From contig NZ_CP096184.1 of the NCBI RefSeq assembly GCF_020447105.2, positions 496,001-560,000 of the forward strand: 64,000 nucleotides of DNA, read 5' to 3'. The notes beneath the pieces are model-generated. The model worked only from the letters and a program-made list of their open reading frames with translations, did not search any database and was not told where the DNA came from. A program made the translations under genes and the position numbers. The DNA comes from Demequina sp. TMPB413 (lineage in GTDB: Bacteria; Actinomycetota; Actinomycetes; Actinomycetales; Demequinaceae). This document shows, in pieces, positions 23,974 to 32,865 of this stretch. Numbering within the stretch: the stretch's first letter is position 1; each line of letters begins with the position of its first letter.

Positions 23974-24414
23974 TTACGTCCGACTGATACAGAGAGTGTG
24001 GAGGCTAGGCGCTCGAGGCATGACCACGGCGGGCAGCAAGGGCGTTGCGGCCCAGTACCTGCGAAGCCAGGCTACGACGCGGGCGGTGCCGCGCGGCATG
24101 AGCCGCATGATGGCGATCACGAACAGGATGAGAGCGCATGCGAAGGCGGCGGGACCATCCTCGCCACCGCAGGTCGCGCACTCCGCGTCCACAGGCGCCG
24201 ATGCAGGCGCAGCGTGGTCGAGGTGGCCGCCGACCATCACGTCCATCGCGGCGACAGAGTCCACCGTTCCAGCTGCCGCGAGTGACACCTGGTGAGGAGT
24301 GTGTACCAACGCGAGAGCGAGAATCACCGTCACCAGAATGGCGCCACCGAGCATGGCGAAACGCGCGCGAGCGAACCTGCGCGTGCCAATCACGGTGGGG
24401 GACATGCCGTTCAT
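23974..24414 (-). CDS. DUF6153-like small membrane protein
   Basis: 146 residues with a membrane segment at about 17-38, an extracellular loop containing GGHLDHAAPA and ECATCGGEDG (CxxC pair plus His), a second segment about 90-108, and a C-terminal cytoplasmic part. DUF6153 proteins are actinobacterial, of unknown function and tend to sit beside copper or DUF305 genes; the Cys/His loop would suit metal sensing or binding. ATG 24414 follows TACACT (24423-24428) by 8 bp, so a leaderless or nearly leaderless start is possible; ATG 24405 is an alternative. Confidence 0.65.
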   Translation of the reverse strand: MNGMSPTVIGTRRFARARFAMLGGAILVTVILALALVHTPHQVSLAAAGTVDSVAAMDVMVGGHLDHAAPASAPVDAECATCGGEDGPAAFACALILFVIAIMRLMPRGTARVVAWLRRYWAATPLLPAVVMPRAPSLHTLCISRT

Positions 24415-24463
24415 AGGGCGCCAGTGTAAGCACGTCGCGGAGCAGATAATTCGGACATAGGAC

Positions 24464-25561
24464 CTACGGGCGGACTTCGGCGCGTGGCGCGTCCCTGTCC
24501 GCCAAGGCGCTGGCGGTCCGGGACGATGCGATCGTCATCACGCGCTCGAGCGGGCCGGGCCCCACGAGCGCTCTCCACACAGCTGCCGCCGCCATGAGCG
24601 ACAGGGTCAGCACGGCGAAAGACACGTTGGACGGCTCCCAAACGATCTGGTCGCCGACGAGCGCGATCACCACCACGTGCGCGGTATAGACGGTGAGCGA
24701 CATGGACCCGAACGCGAGGGCGGGGAAGAACGCGGCCGTGGGCCGAGCGAGCAACAAGCACAGACCAATCACCAACAGTGCCAGTCCAGTGTTGCCGACC
24801 ATCTCAGTGGGAGAAGTGCTGTGCGGCTCGAGCGACGCCCACCACGGCCCAGCAGGTACTTTCCACGGCGGGGGCGAGCCAGCGAGCGAACCCAGCCCAT
24901 AGCCGACGGCGGCGACGACCGTGCCGGCGAAAACGAGAGCGCGCGCCACATACGTGTCGCGCAAGGACAGACGCCCGACGCCCATGCCGACGAGCACGTA
25001 GCCAGCCCACGCGATCACGGGGTAGTACGCGTCGGTCACGGTGCGAATGACCGGGAGTCCATCGGCGGCCAAAGCGACGTAGTGATAGGCGAGAGTCCCG
25101 CCAATGAGCACCACGCCACCCGCAACGAAGAGGCTGCGGGCACTCCACTGCATCGCCGGAATCACCACCAGGAGCATCACTCCCAGGTGGGTGAGAATGA
25201 CCGCGATGGGCGTGTCCAAGAGCCCCAGTGCGATCCCGGCACCGATCAGTATCACGCCGCGAGTGGCGACTCGGAGGGCCGCATGACTAGCGCCCACAGC
25301 GTCGGCGCGGGCAATGAGCGACACGGTGACTCCCGCCAGCACTGCGAAGAGCGCGGAAGGCCTCCCGTCCGCCACCCACAGCCAAGCCCAGCCATCGCTG
25401 TCCGACCCGCGGTGGCCGGAGTCGCCCACGTGCGCGGCGAGCATGCCGATGATCGCTGCGGCGCGTGCCAGATCGAGGCCGACGATGCGGCCGGGCCAGC
25501 GTCGCGCAGCGGAGGCGGATGCTCGGATCGTCCGTGGCGGTGGAGCGGGTGGTGTGGTCAC
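24464..25561 (-). CDS. Polytopic membrane protein, acyltransferase/DUF418-like
   Basis: 365 residues with about ten membrane segments. The opening RIVGLDLARAAAIIGMLAAH, the VADGRPSALFAVLAGV stretch, and the late MSLTVYTAHVVV resemble the heparan-alpha-glucosaminide N-acetyltransferase-like / DUF418 families of membrane acyl-transferring proteins. The substrate is not known. GTG 25561 is preferred over 25606 because it overlaps the preceding stop by GTGA, implying translational coupling with the ClbS-like gene. Confidence 0.7.
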   Translation of the reverse strand: MTTPPAPPPRTIRASASAARRWPGRIVGLDLARAAAIIGMLAAHVGDSGHRGSDSDGWAWLWVADGRPSALFAVLAGVTVSLIARADAVGASHAALRVATRGVILIGAGIALGLLDTPIAVILTHLGVMLLVVIPAMQWSARSLFVAGGVVLIGGTLAYHYVALAADGLPVIRTVTDAYYPVIAWAGYVLVGMGVGRLSLRDTYVARALVFAGTVVAAVGYGLGSLAGSPPPWKVPAGPWWASLEPHSTSPTEMVGNTGLALLVIGLCLLLARPTAAFFPALAFGSMSLTVYTAHVVVIALVGDQIVWEPSNVSFAVLTLSLMAAAAVWRALVGPGPLERVMTIASSRTASALADRDAPRAEVRP

Positions 25562-26052
25562 GAATCGGCCTCGAGGCCGGCAGCCTCGAGAATCCCTACC
25601 GCCCACTCATAGTGGGCTCCAAGGCACTCGTGCGCGACGTCCCCGAGTGACTCGTCGCCAAGCCATTCTTGGGTTTCCGGCGTGGTCAACTCAATCTCGG
25701 GGATGGTGCGCACGATGTCGCACACCCTCGCATGAGACTCGACGAGGAGTTGGCGAGTGTTCTCGTGAGGACGCGCTCGGTGGAACGTATAGAGAGACTC
25801 ATTGAGCGCATCGATGTCTCGCCACGAGTAGCCCTCGGCTGGGTACGCGACGCTCTCGCCTGCTCTCTCGGCCTCCACCCAGCCTTCGAACAGCAAGTGC
25901 CACGCGTGTAGGTGCGACAAGAGGTCGCTCGTGGTGCGGCCCAACCAGGCATCACCCAGCAAGGCGGCCGGATGCGCGTCGGTGATTGCCAAGACGCGCG
26001 CAAGCCCGGCGTCGGCCGCTTCAATGATGTGCTTGGGGCCCAAGGGTGTCAT
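25558..26052 (-). CDS. ClbS/DfsB-family four-helix protein (DinB-like)
   Basis: 164 residues, all helical. TTSDLLSHLHAWHLLFEGW and SWRDIDALNESLYTFHRARP resemble the ClbS/DfsB (DUF1706) branch of the DinB fold. ClbS protects E. coli from colibactin as a cyclopropane hydrolase; most relatives are uncharacterised and no colibactin genes are here, so only the fold is asserted. Its stop overlaps the start of the membrane-protein gene. Confidence 0.75.
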   Translation of the reverse strand: MTPLGPKHIIEAADAGLARVLAITDAHPAALLGDAWLGRTTSDLLSHLHAWHLLFEGWVEAERAGESVAYPAEGYSWRDIDALNESLYTFHRARPHENTRQLLVESHARVCDIVRTIPEIELTTPETQEWLGDESLGDVAHECLGAHYEWAVGILEAAGLEADS

Positions 26053-26064
26053 CGCTCCATGCTA
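26052..26064 (-). promoter_or_regulatory. Leaderless promoter of the ClbS-like gene
   Basis: Minus-strand TAGCAT (26059-26064) ends 6 bp before ATG 26052. Confidence 0.5.
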
Positions 26065-26091
26065 AGCGCGGGGGAGGTTTTTAGCGGCGAC

Positions 26092-26104
26092 TAGGCTAGA
26101 GACA
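26092..26104 (+). promoter_or_regulatory. Leaderless promoter of the FAH-family gene
   Basis: TAGGCT (26092-26097) ends 6 bp before ATG 26104. Confidence 0.5.
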
Positions 26105-26895
26105 TGCGCATCGCCCGATTCACCACTGGAGATGAACCCAAGTACGCCGTCGTTGACGGAGAGCCAGGAAGCGAAGAACTGATTGTTCTTTCCGGTGATC
26201 CCATGTACATCGCGGGCAAGCCGACGGGGGAGCGGCTCGCACTTGACGCCGAGAACGTGCGGTTGCTGTCGCCAGTGATTCCCCGGTCAAAGGCCGTCTG
26301 CCTTGGCAAGAACTACGAGGCCCACGCGAAGGAGATCCCGCACAGGGGGCCCGCGCCTGACGTACCCATCTTGTTCCTGAAGCCCAACACCGCGGTCATC
26401 GGCCCTGACGACCCGATCGTGTTGCCGTCGTACTCGCAAGACGTCCAGGTCGAGGCCGAGCTCGCGATCGTGATCGGCAGGCTGTGCAAGGACGTGAGCC
26501 CTGAAAGCGCCGAGGACTACATCTACGGATACACGTGCGCCAACGACGTCACCGCTCGCGACCTTCAGCGCCGAGAAGACCAGTGGTTTCGGGCTAAAGG
26601 ATTTGACACCTCGTTGCCGCTTGGCCCGTGGATTGAGACGGAGCTTGCACACGACGACGTTGCGGTGTCTTCGCGCATCAACGGCAAGCCCGTCCAGACG
26701 GGGCACACGTCCGACATGCTGGTCGACGTCATGAACGCCGTCGCGATGGTGTCCGAGATCGTCACGCTGCTACCAGGCGACGTCATCCTCACGGGAACGC
26801 CTTCCGGAGTGACCACTCTGCACCACGGCGATGTCGTGGAGATCGACATCGAGGGCATTGGCACGCTGCGCAACCCTGTGATTCGCCGCGACTAA
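26104..26895 (+). CDS. Fumarylacetoacetate hydrolase-family protein
   Basis: 263 residues with a short N-terminal domain and a FAH fold from about 60. [40 protein letters not shown] (metal-binding Glu pair) and [10 protein letters not shown] (metal Asp) are in order, ending with [12 protein letters not shown]. Members cleave C-C bonds or decarboxylate beta-keto acids (acylpyruvase, oxaloacetate decarboxylase, HpcE types). The actinobacterial position directly before gltX is common; the substrate is not known. Confidence 0.88.
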   Translation: MRIARFTTGDEPKYAVVDGEPGSEELIVLSGDPMYIAGKPTGERLALDAENVRLLSPVIPRSKAVCLGKNYEAHAKEIPHRGPAPDVPILFLKPNTAVIGPDDPIVLPSYSQDVQVEAELAIVIGRLCKDVSPESAEDYIYGYTCANDVTARDLQRREDQWFRAKGFDTSLPLGPWIETELAHDDVAVSSRINGKPVQTGHTSDMLVDVMNAVAMVSEIVTLLPGDVILTGTPSGVTTLHHGDVVEIDIEGIGTLRNPVIRRD

Positions 26896-26924
26896 TCGCG
26901 AACGCCCGTAAGGAAAGAGACATC

Positions 26925-28412
26925 ATGAGCAAGGTCCGTGTTCGATTCTGCCCATCGCCGACGGGCCTGCCGCACGTGGGCATGGTCCGCACAGCGTTGT
27001 TTAACTGGGCCTATGCGCGCCACACGGGCGGTGACCTGGTGTTCCGCATCGAGGACACCGATGCCGAGCGCGACTCTCAGGAAAGTTACGAGCAGTTGCT
27101 CGACGCCATGGCCTGGCTTGGTATCACGTACGACGAGGGTCCCGACATCGGGGGCCCCTACGGGCCCTACCGGCAGTCACAACGCCACGAGATGCACGCC
27201 GACGTGGTGCGTCAGTTGGTTGAGGGCGGATACGCCTACGAGTCCTTCTCTTCTCCAGAAGAGGTTGAGGCGAGGCATCGTGCCGCTGGTCGCGACCCCA
27301 AGCTTGGTTATGACGGATTTGATCGCGAACTGACCGATGCGGCCAAGGCGGCGTATCGCGCCGAGGGTCGCGAGCCCGTGATCCGCATGCGCATGCCGGA
27401 CGAGGACATCACCGTCACCGACCTCATTCGCGGAGACGTGACGTTCCCGGCCGGCAGCGTGCCCGACTACGTCATCGTGCGAGCAAACGGCATCCCGTTG
27501 TACACGCTCGTCAACCCTGTGGACGACGCCCTCATGAAGATCACCCACGTGCTGCGTGGCGAGGACTTGCTGAGTTCCACGCCGCGCCAGGTCGTGTTGT
27601 GGCGCGCCATGGTGGACCTGGGTATCGCCGACGCCGTTCCCGAGTACGCGCACATGCCGATGGTGTTGGGTGAGGGGACAAAGAAGCTCTCCAAGCGGGA
27701 CCCCGAGTCGAACCTGTTCCACCACAGGGACAGGGGCTTCTTGCCAGAGGGACTGCTGAACTACCTGGCCCTACTCGGTTGGGCAATCGGACCAGACCGC
27801 GACGTGTTCACCGTCAATGAACTGGTCGCGGCCTTCGACATCGCCGACTGCACGCCAAACCCCGCGCGGTTCGACCTCAAGAAGGCCGAGGCGATCAATG
27901 CTGAGCACATGAGAATGCTCCCGCTCGCGGACTTTGCCGCGCGCGTGGTGCCCTATCTGCACGCCGCAGGGCTGGTGTCTGGGCCGTCCGTGCGCGACCT
28001 GACGCCCCACGAGGAGGCGACGCTTGCTCTTGCGGTGCCCCTGGTCCAGACGCGGATGACGCTGCTGGGCGAGGCTCCTGGAATGCTCGGCTTCCTCTTT
28101 GTGAACGATGCCGGTTTTGAGTACGACGAGGTGGCCATCGAGAAGCTTCCCGACAACGCGAACGAGGTTCTTGATGCCGCGATCCGGGTGTTGGAAGCGC
28201 TCGAGGACTTCTCTGCCGCGGCCCAGCAGGCGGCCCTGACGGAGGTTCTGGTGGAGCAGATGGGCATCAAGCCGCGATTCGCTTTTGGTCCCTTGCGGGT
28301 AGCCGTGACCGGCAGGCTCGTGTCGCCTCCGCTGTTCGAGTCGATGGAGATCCTTGGACAGGATCACGCGCTCGCGCGCTTGCGCCGGCTGCGCGCGACT
28401 ATCGGCGGATGA
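26925..28412 (+). CDS. gltX: Glutamyl-tRNA synthetase
   Basis: 495 residues, class I synthetase. The HIGH-type motif is [11 protein letters not shown] near residue 8-18, and the KMSKS-type motif is [10 protein letters not shown] around residue 250. It charges tRNA-Glu and, in organisms without GlnRS, also tRNA-Gln for later amidation; actinomycetes typically use that route. AAGGA lies about 11 nt before the ATG. It follows the FAH gene by 29 nt and overlaps the HAD gene by ATGA. Confidence 0.96.
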   Translation: MSKVRVRFCPSPTGLPHVGMVRTALFNWAYARHTGGDLVFRIEDTDAERDSQESYEQLLDAMAWLGITYDEGPDIGGPYGPYRQSQRHEMHADVVRQLVEGGYAYESFSSPEEVEARHRAAGRDPKLGYDGFDRELTDAAKAAYRAEGREPVIRMRMPDEDITVTDLIRGDVTFPAGSVPDYVIVRANGIPLYTLVNPVDDALMKITHVLRGEDLLSSTPRQVVLWRAMVDLGIADAVPEYAHMPMVLGEGTKKLSKRDPESNLFHHRDRGFLPEGLLNYLALLGWAIGPDRDVFTVNELVAAFDIADCTPNPARFDLKKAEAINAEHMRMLPLADFAARVVPYLHAAGLVSGPSVRDLTPHEEATLALAVPLVQTRMTLLGEAPGMLGFLFVNDAGFEYDEVAIEKLPDNANEVLDAAIRVLEALEDFSAAAQQAALTEVLVEQMGIKPRFAFGPLRVAVTGRLVSPPLFESMEILGQDHALARLRRLRATIGG

Positions 28413-29134
28413 CCGTGAAGGCCGTCGCCGGAGTCCTTCTCGACATCGACGACACTCTGGTCAACACGCGGGGTGCCTTCCGGGTTGCCCTCGCGGCCGT
28501 CGCGGACCGCTACTTGCCGCAGCCGCATGATCTTGAGGCCATGGGGATCCACTGGCGCGTCGATGCAGGCGGCTGGTACCGCGCGCATGCTCGCGGGGAG
28601 ATGTCGCACCGCGAACAGCGCATGCGTCGCGCCAATGAGCTCCATGCGGCTTTTGGTGGGGCCCCTCTGGGTGAGCACGACTACGCGCAGTGGGACGAGA
28701 TCTTCGAAGAGGCGTTTCGCGCTGGGTGGGCCGCTCACGACGACGCGCAGGCCTTGCTCGACACCCTCGACCGCTGCGGTATTGAGTACGGGGCCGTGTC
28801 CAATGCGGATCACGCGTACCAGGAGCGGAAGTTGGAACGCAGCGGCCTGGGGCGCGTGCCGATGCTCGTAGGCATCGACAGGTTCGGCGTAGGCAAGCCC
28901 GATCCCCGCGTGTTCCTTGAGGGTGCACGGATGCTCGGCCTCAGCCCCGGCTCTGTGGTGTACGTCGGAGACGAGAAGGACATTGACGCCGGTGCGGCTG
29001 CAGCGGCCGGACTGGCGCTGGGGATCTGGCTGGAGCGGCCCGGTATGCCGCCGCAGGTGGGGGAGATGGCCGACGGAACTGTGCGGGTGGAGTCGCTTGA
29101 CGAGGTGCCTGGGGTGCTCCTTCTCAACTGCTGA
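28409..29134 (+). CDS. HAD-superfamily hydrolase
   Basis: 241 residues. Motif I is [12 protein letters not shown] (nucleophile Asp at about residue 12), motif [10 protein letters not shown], motif III lysine in [10 protein letters not shown], motif [21 protein letters not shown] helical cap lies between motifs I and II. Probably a small-molecule phosphatase; substrate unknown. Translation is coupled to gltX by the ATGA overlap. Confidence 0.86.
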   Translation: MTVKAVAGVLLDIDDTLVNTRGAFRVALAAVADRYLPQPHDLEAMGIHWRVDAGGWYRAHARGEMSHREQRMRRANELHAAFGGAPLGEHDYAQWDEIFEEAFRAGWAAHDDAQALLDTLDRCGIEYGAVSNADHAYQERKLERSGLGRVPMLVGIDRFGVGKPDPRVFLEGARMLGLSPGSVVYVGDEKDIDAGAAAAAGLALGIWLERPGMPPQVGEMADGTVRVESLDEVPGVLLLNC

Positions 29135-29147
29135 CGGCCTGTCGGTT

Positions 29148-29175
29148 TTGGACAGGGCGTTCGCTCGGGTAGAGT
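29148..29175 (+). promoter_or_regulatory. Promoter of tRNA-Gln
   Basis: TTGGAC (29148-29153), 16-bp spacer, TAGAGT (29170-29175), about 26 bp before the mature tRNA. Confidence 0.5.
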
Positions 29176-29201
29176 TGTCACTCGGTTCCGCGAGGGACCA
29201 T

Positions 29202-29273
29202 TGGGGTATGGTGTAACTGGCAGCACGACTGATTCTGGTTCAGTTAGTTGAGGTTCGAATCCTTGTACCCCAG
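29202..29273 (+). tRNA. tRNA-Gln (anticodon CTG)
   Basis: 72-nt cloverleaf. Acceptor TGGGGTA pairs with TACCCCA, discriminator G; anticodon stem CTGA/TCAG encloses loop TTCTGGT with anticodon CTG; T loop TTCGAAT. The 3' CCA is not encoded. A strong terminator begins 7 nt later. Confidence 0.93.
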
Positions 29274-29280
29274 CTGTGAC

Positions 29281-29306
29281 CAAAGGCCCGCGCAAGCGGG
29301 CCTTTG
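29281..29306 (+). terminator. Terminator after tRNA-Gln
   Basis: CAAAGGCCCGC (29281-29291) and GCGGGCCTTTG (29296-29306), 11-bp perfect stem with a GCAA tetraloop. Confidence 0.85.
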
Positions 29307-29344
29307 TCGTATCTACGGTGGATTCCTTGAGCCGAGGGAGCACC

Positions 29345-29524
29345 ATGGGCGCGATCAACCGCGAGTGGCACGAGGCACACCGCATGCCTCAGAAGGCCAC
29401 CGACGACCAGCGCGGCGAGTGGCATAGCCAGCACGTCGAGGAGTGCGGTTGCCGCACGCCAAGCGCCAAGGAGCGCGAACTCATCGAGCGCTGGCGCTCC
29501 GCCCATCGCGCCACCTCCGAGTAG
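29345..29524 (+). CDS. Small actinobacterial protein, 59 aa, Cys/His-containing
   Basis: MGAINREWHEAHRMPQKAT followed by a HSQHVEECGCRTP segment. Small proteins with this look (REWHEAHRMP, a His-rich middle, then CGC) occur widely in actinomycetes with unknown function; the three His and two Cys might bind a metal. GAGGGAG lies 6 nt before ATG 29345. A longer frame from 29276 would start inside the terminator and is not used. Confidence 0.7.
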   Translation: MGAINREWHEAHRMPQKATDDQRGEWHSQHVEECGCRTPSAKERELIERWRSAHRATSE

Positions 29525-29559
29525 TTCGCCGCACTCGGCCCCGCCCGCCCCGGACAGTA

Positions 29560-29640
29560 CGAACCGATCTCGCGAGCGACACGCCGCGCCCCGACGTCTG
29601 GACGTGGCGGTCGCGGCGTGTCGCGACCAGAAACGGTTCG
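29560..29640. repeat. Inverted repeat with two conserved blocks per arm
   Basis: Arms of 29 nt (29560-29588 and 29612-29640). The outer 7 nt (CGAACCG / CGGTTCG) and inner 13 nt (GCGACACGCCGCG and complement) are perfect; the 9 nt between them are not conserved. Loop of 23 nt. It lies between the 59-aa gene and the clpB 3' end; a terminator or a dispersed palindromic element are both possible. Confidence 0.7.
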
Positions 29641-29776
29641 GAGTGTCCGGTGGGCGGTGCGCCCGGGGCGGTTCGGAGTGGGCGGTGCGCCCGGGGCGGC
29701 TCGGAGTGTCCGGTGGGCCCTGGGTGGTTCGGAGTGTCCGGTGGGCCCGGGCGGTTCGGAGTGTGCGGGTGTGTGG
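29634..29776. repeat. Five imperfect tandem repeats
   Basis: Units opening (C)GGTTCGGAGTG at 29634, 29669, 29697 (GGCTCGG), 29726 and 29752; most continue TCCGGTGGGC and end in a GCCCGGG-like run. Unit length varies from 25 to 35 nt. The first unit begins inside the right arm of the inverted repeat. No open frame here is convincing. Confidence 0.75.
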
Positions 29777-29790
29777 CCGCGGCGTCGTCC

Positions 29791-31944
29791 CTACGTGCGC
29801 TCGACCCTCAGCGCTCCGTCTTCCCAGCCGACGGTGACCGCGTCTCCCTCGCCCAAACGCCCGTCCACAATCTCCTTGGCAAGCTCGTTGAGCACCCGCG
29901 TCTGGATGAGTCGCTTGAGGGGTCGCGCCCCAAACTGAGGGTCAAAACCGTCCACCGCAAGCGACTGCCGCATGTCAGGCGTGACCGTCAGCGCGATGTG
30001 CTTGGCCTCCTCGATGCGAGCGATCGCCTTGGCGAGCTCGGTGTCGACGATGGCCTCCATCGCGGAAGGCTCGATGCGGTCGAACACTACGACCTCGTCC
30101 AGACGGTTGAGGAACTCGGGGCGGAAGGACCGCTTGAGCACCTCGATGAGGTCGGCCTCAAGTGCGTCCCTGTGAACGCCATCCCACGCGAGCATGACGT
30201 CTGACCCGAGGTTCGAAGTCATCACGATGATGGTGTTGGTGAAGTTGACCGTGCGGCCCTTGCCGTCCGTGAGACGGCCATCGTCGAGCACCTGGAGGAG
30301 CGCGTTCCAGACGTCGGGGTGGGCCTTCTCGACCTCGTCAAAGAGCACGATGCTGTACGGGCGCCGCCGCACCGCCTCGGTCAACTGGCCGCCCTGGTCA
30401 TAACCCACGTAACCAGGGGGAGAGCCGATGAGTCGACTCACCGAGTGAGACTCCATGTACTCGGACATGTCGATGCGGATCATGGCGCGCTCGTCGTCAA
30501 AAAGCTGCTCCGCGAGGGCGCGCGCTAGTTCGGTCTTGCCGACGCCGGTTGGGCCGAGGAACAGGAACGAACCGATGGGCCGGTGGGCATCGGACAAGCC
30601 GGCACGAGCGCGGCGGATGGCGTCGGAGACGGCCCTGATCGCGCGATCTTGGCCGATGACGCGCTCGTGCAGCCGGTCTTCGAGGTGCCCGAGTTTCGCC
30701 GACTCCTCCGTCAGCAGTTTCTCCACGGGCACGCCGGTCCACTTCGCGACAACGCCAGCGATGTCTTCTCCCGTCACCTCTTCTCGCAGCATGCGCTCTG
30801 CCGCAGGGATGGCATCCAACTCGGCCCGAGCGTCGGCGATCTCCTTGTCCGCTGCAGGAATCTCGCCGTAGCGAATGCGCCCGGCCTTTTCGAGTTCCCC
30901 GAGGCGCTCGGCTCGCTCCAACTCGCCGCGCAGGGCCTCGAGGCGTTCGGTCGCACCGGAGACGCGCACAATCAAGTCCTTCTCCCGTGCCCACCGCATG
31001 TTGAGGGCCTCCGATTCGTGGCGCAAGTGCTCGATATCCGCGTCGATCTCTTCGCGGCGCTCTTTCGCGGCAGGAGACTTGTCCTTGGCCACCTGGGTGC
31101 GCTCGATCTCGAGCTGCATGATCTTGCGCCTAATGCGGTCCAGGTCAATCGGCATCGAGTCCAGCTGCATCTTGAGCGCACTGGTGGCCTCGTCGATCAG
31201 GTCGACAGCCTTGTCTGGCAAGAAGCGATCGGAGATGTAGCGATCCGACAGGGTTGCGGCCGAGACGATCGCCTCGTCCGTGATCTTGACGCCGTGATGT
31301 ACCTCGTACTTCTCCTGAAGGCCGCGCAAGATGGCGACCGTGTCGTCGAGGGAAGGCTCGCCCACGTACACGGGCTGGAAGCGCCGCTCCAACGCCGAGT
31401 CGGTCTCGATGTGCTCCCTGTACTCGTTGAGAGTGGTGGCCCCGATCATGCGCAGCTTTCCGCGCGCGAGCATCGGCTTGAGGATGTTGCCAGCGTCGAC
31501 AGAGCCGTCGGCCTTTCCGGCGCCGACGATGGTGTGGAGTTCGTCGACGAACAAGACGACGCGTCCCTCGGCTTGCTCGACCTCGGCGAGGATCGCCTTG
31601 AGTCGTTCCTCGAACTGGCCGCGGTAGGCCGCGCCGGCGACGACGGAACTCATGGCGATCTCCACGACTCGTCGATCCTTGAGCGAGGAGGGGACATCGC
31701 CAGCGACGATGCGTTGCGCGAGGCCCTCGACGATGGCGGTCTTGCCGACGCCTGGCTCGCCAATCAAGACGGCGTTGTTCTTGGTGCGGCGAGTGAGAAC
31801 CTGCATGACCCGGCGGATCTCTTCGTCTCGACCGATGACGGGGTCGAGGAGGCCTGCCTCGGCCAACGCGGTGAAGTCTTGACCGAACTGCTCGAGAGCG
31901 GTCGCCTGCTCTTCCTGAGTGGCTGATGGGGGTGTGGTGGTCAT
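29791..31944 (-). CDS. clpB: ClpB disaggregase lacking the N-terminal domain
   Basis: 717 residues against about 850-870 for full ClpB. It begins directly at the first AAA+ module: GEPGVGKT (Walker A, 62-69), [12 protein letters not shown] (Walker B), then the ClpB coiled-coil M domain (about 270-395), a second AAA+ module with GPTGVGKT and [12 protein letters not shown], and the C-terminal domain. ClpB with DnaK rescues aggregated proteins. Only the Clp-N repeat domain is absent; the start has its own GAGGAG site and promoter, so this is a designed short form, not a truncation. A perfect HAIR sequence upstream places it under HspR. Confidence 0.93.
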   Translation of the reverse strand: MTTTPPSATQEEQATALEQFGQDFTALAEAGLLDPVIGRDEEIRRVMQVLTRRTKNNAVLIGEPGVGKTAIVEGLAQRIVAGDVPSSLKDRRVVEIAMSSVVAGAAYRGQFEERLKAILAEVEQAEGRVVLFVDELHTIVGAGKADGSVDAGNILKPMLARGKLRMIGATTLNEYREHIETDSALERRFQPVYVGEPSLDDTVAILRGLQEKYEVHHGVKITDEAIVSAATLSDRYISDRFLPDKAVDLIDEATSALKMQLDSMPIDLDRIRRKIMQLEIERTQVAKDKSPAAKERREEIDADIEHLRHESEALNMRWAREKDLIVRVSGATERLEALRGELERAERLGELEKAGRIRYGEIPAADKEIADARAELDAIPAAERMLREEVTGEDIAGVVAKWTGVPVEKLLTEESAKLGHLEDRLHERVIGQDRAIRAVSDAIRRARAGLSDAHRPIGSFLFLGPTGVGKTELARALAEQLFDDERAMIRIDMSEYMESHSVSRLIGSPPGYVGYDQGGQLTEAVRRRPYSIVLFDEVEKAHPDVWNALLQVLDDGRLTDGKGRTVNFTNTIIVMTSNLGSDVMLAWDGVHRDALEADLIEVLKRSFRPEFLNRLDEVVVFDRIEPSAMEAIVDTELAKAIARIEEAKHIALTVTPDMRQSLAVDGFDPQFGARPLKRLIQTRVLNELAKEIVDGRLGEGDAVTVGWEDGALRVERT

Positions 31945-31976
31945 GGTGGGCTCCTCGTTCTGGTGCCATCCGAAAA

Positions 31977-31997
31977 CTTGAGTGACAGCGACTCAAG
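31977..31997. promoter_or_regulatory. HAIR operator (HspR binding site) of clpB
   Basis: CTTGAGT (31977-31983), 7-nt spacer, ACTCAAG (31991-31997): an exact match to the actinobacterial HspR-associated inverted repeat CTTGAGT-N7-ACTCAAG, 33 nt before the clpB start. Confidence 0.9.
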
Positions 31998-32083
31998 TTT
32001 ACATAAGCGAGCCGATGCTTGGCAAGAGTGCCGCCGAAATTGGGTGCGCATGCGCGGATTGGCGTTTGGCCGCGCGCATCCGG

Positions 32084-32089
32084 TACTCT
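32084..32089 (+). promoter_or_regulatory. -10 box of tRNA-Glu
   Basis: TACTCT 36 bp before the tRNA; the best -35 is TTGGCG (32059-32064) at a long 19-bp spacing. Confidence 0.4.
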
Positions 32090-32125
32090 TGTCTCTCGCG
32101 CCCGCCGTCGGTGGAGCGCAGCTAG

Positions 32126-32198
32126 GGCCCCGTTGTGTAGCGGCCTAGCACGCCGCCCTCTCAAGGCGGTAGCGCGGGTTCGAATCCCGTCGGGGCTA
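32126..32198 (+). tRNA. tRNA-Glu (anticodon CTC)
   Basis: 73-nt cloverleaf. Acceptor GGCCCCG pairs with CGGGGCT (G1-U72 wobble as in other actinobacterial tRNA-Glu), discriminator A; anticodon stem GCCGC/GCGGT-type encloses CTCTCAA with anticodon CTC; T loop TTCGAAT. CCA is not encoded. Confidence 0.92.
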
Positions 32199-32202
32199 CA
32201 AG

Positions 32203-32227
32203 AAACCTCTGCCATCGGCAGAGGTTT
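32203..32227 (+). terminator. Terminator after tRNA-Glu
   Basis: AAACCTCTGCC (32203-32213) pairs with GGCAGAGGTTT (32217-32227), followed by T-rich sequence. Confidence 0.8.
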
Positions 32228-32310
32228 TCTGCGTGCTGGCCCCAGAAGTGGTGATCACCGACGCGCTCGCGCCGATAGGCAGGGTAGAGGGGCTGTGCCG
32301 AGGAGGTGAC

Positions 32311-32865
32311 GTGACACTCAAGGAGTACTTTGCGTCCACCCTTGCCGCGGCACGAACTGGCTCCGCCTGGGCGTGGGAGTCGATCTACCACGACCTTGCT
32401 GGCCCAGTAGCGGGCTATCTTCGCGGAGCCGGCGCGCCCGACGTCGAGGACCTCGTGTCAGAGACATTCCTCAGCGTCGCGAAGGACATCCATCGCTTCG
32501 AAGGGGATGAGGATTCTTTTCGCGCCTGGGTATTCACTATTGCGCATCGGCGCATGCAGGACGCATGGCGGTCAAGGGGTCGGCAGGTTCCCGTGGCAGA
32601 CGGCGACGCCGCCCAGGAGCACGCCGAACGCCGCTGGCTTGGCAATGTCGAGCACGAGGCGATGACGTCGATGTCGATGGTGGAAGTACACGCGATCATC
32701 GACCACCTCACCCAGGCCCAACGGGACGTCCTCCTGCTGCGCGTCGTTGGCGACCTCTCTGTGGCTCAAGCGGCCGAGGTGCTCGACACCTCCGAAGGTG
32801 CCGTGCGAGCGCTCCAGAACCGCGCATTGCGCGACCTGAGGAAAGAGCTTTCGGACGATGCGTAA
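32311..32865 (+). CDS. ECF RNA polymerase sigma factor
   Basis: 184 residues: region 2 around residues 20-90 (VEDLVSETFLSVAKDI, FRAWVFTIAHRRMQDAWR) and region 4 around 120-180 (LTQAQRDVLLLRVVGDLS, AQAAEVLDTSEGAVRALQNRAL quoted in part). GTG 32311 is chosen for GAGGAGG (32299-32305) 5 nt upstream; a longer frame to 32233 has no site. The following repeat-containing membrane protein overlaps it by 8 nt and is its likely anti-sigma partner. Confidence 0.87.
   Translation: MTLKEYFASTLAAARTGSAWAWESIYHDLAGPVAGYLRGAGAPDVEDLVSETFLSVAKDIHRFEGDEDSFRAWVFTIAHRRMQDAWRSRGRQVPVADGDAAQEHAERRWLGNVEHEAMTSMSMVEVHAIIDHLTQAQRDVLLLRVVGDLSVAQAAEVLDTSEGAVRALQNRALRDLRKELSDDA

Noticed and set aside
29276..29344. Extension of the 59-aa protein to 82 residues
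   Set aside because: It would begin with the terminator hairpin of tRNA-Gln, and a good ribosome site stands before ATG 29345.
30583..31926. 447-codon open frame antisense to clpB, and similar long frames antisense to GH9 (36060-37403) and the hybrid kinase (13845-14732)
   Set aside because: High-GC codon usage leaves the opposite strand open by chance; the sense-strand proteins are unmistakable and these frames have no recognisable family or initiation site.
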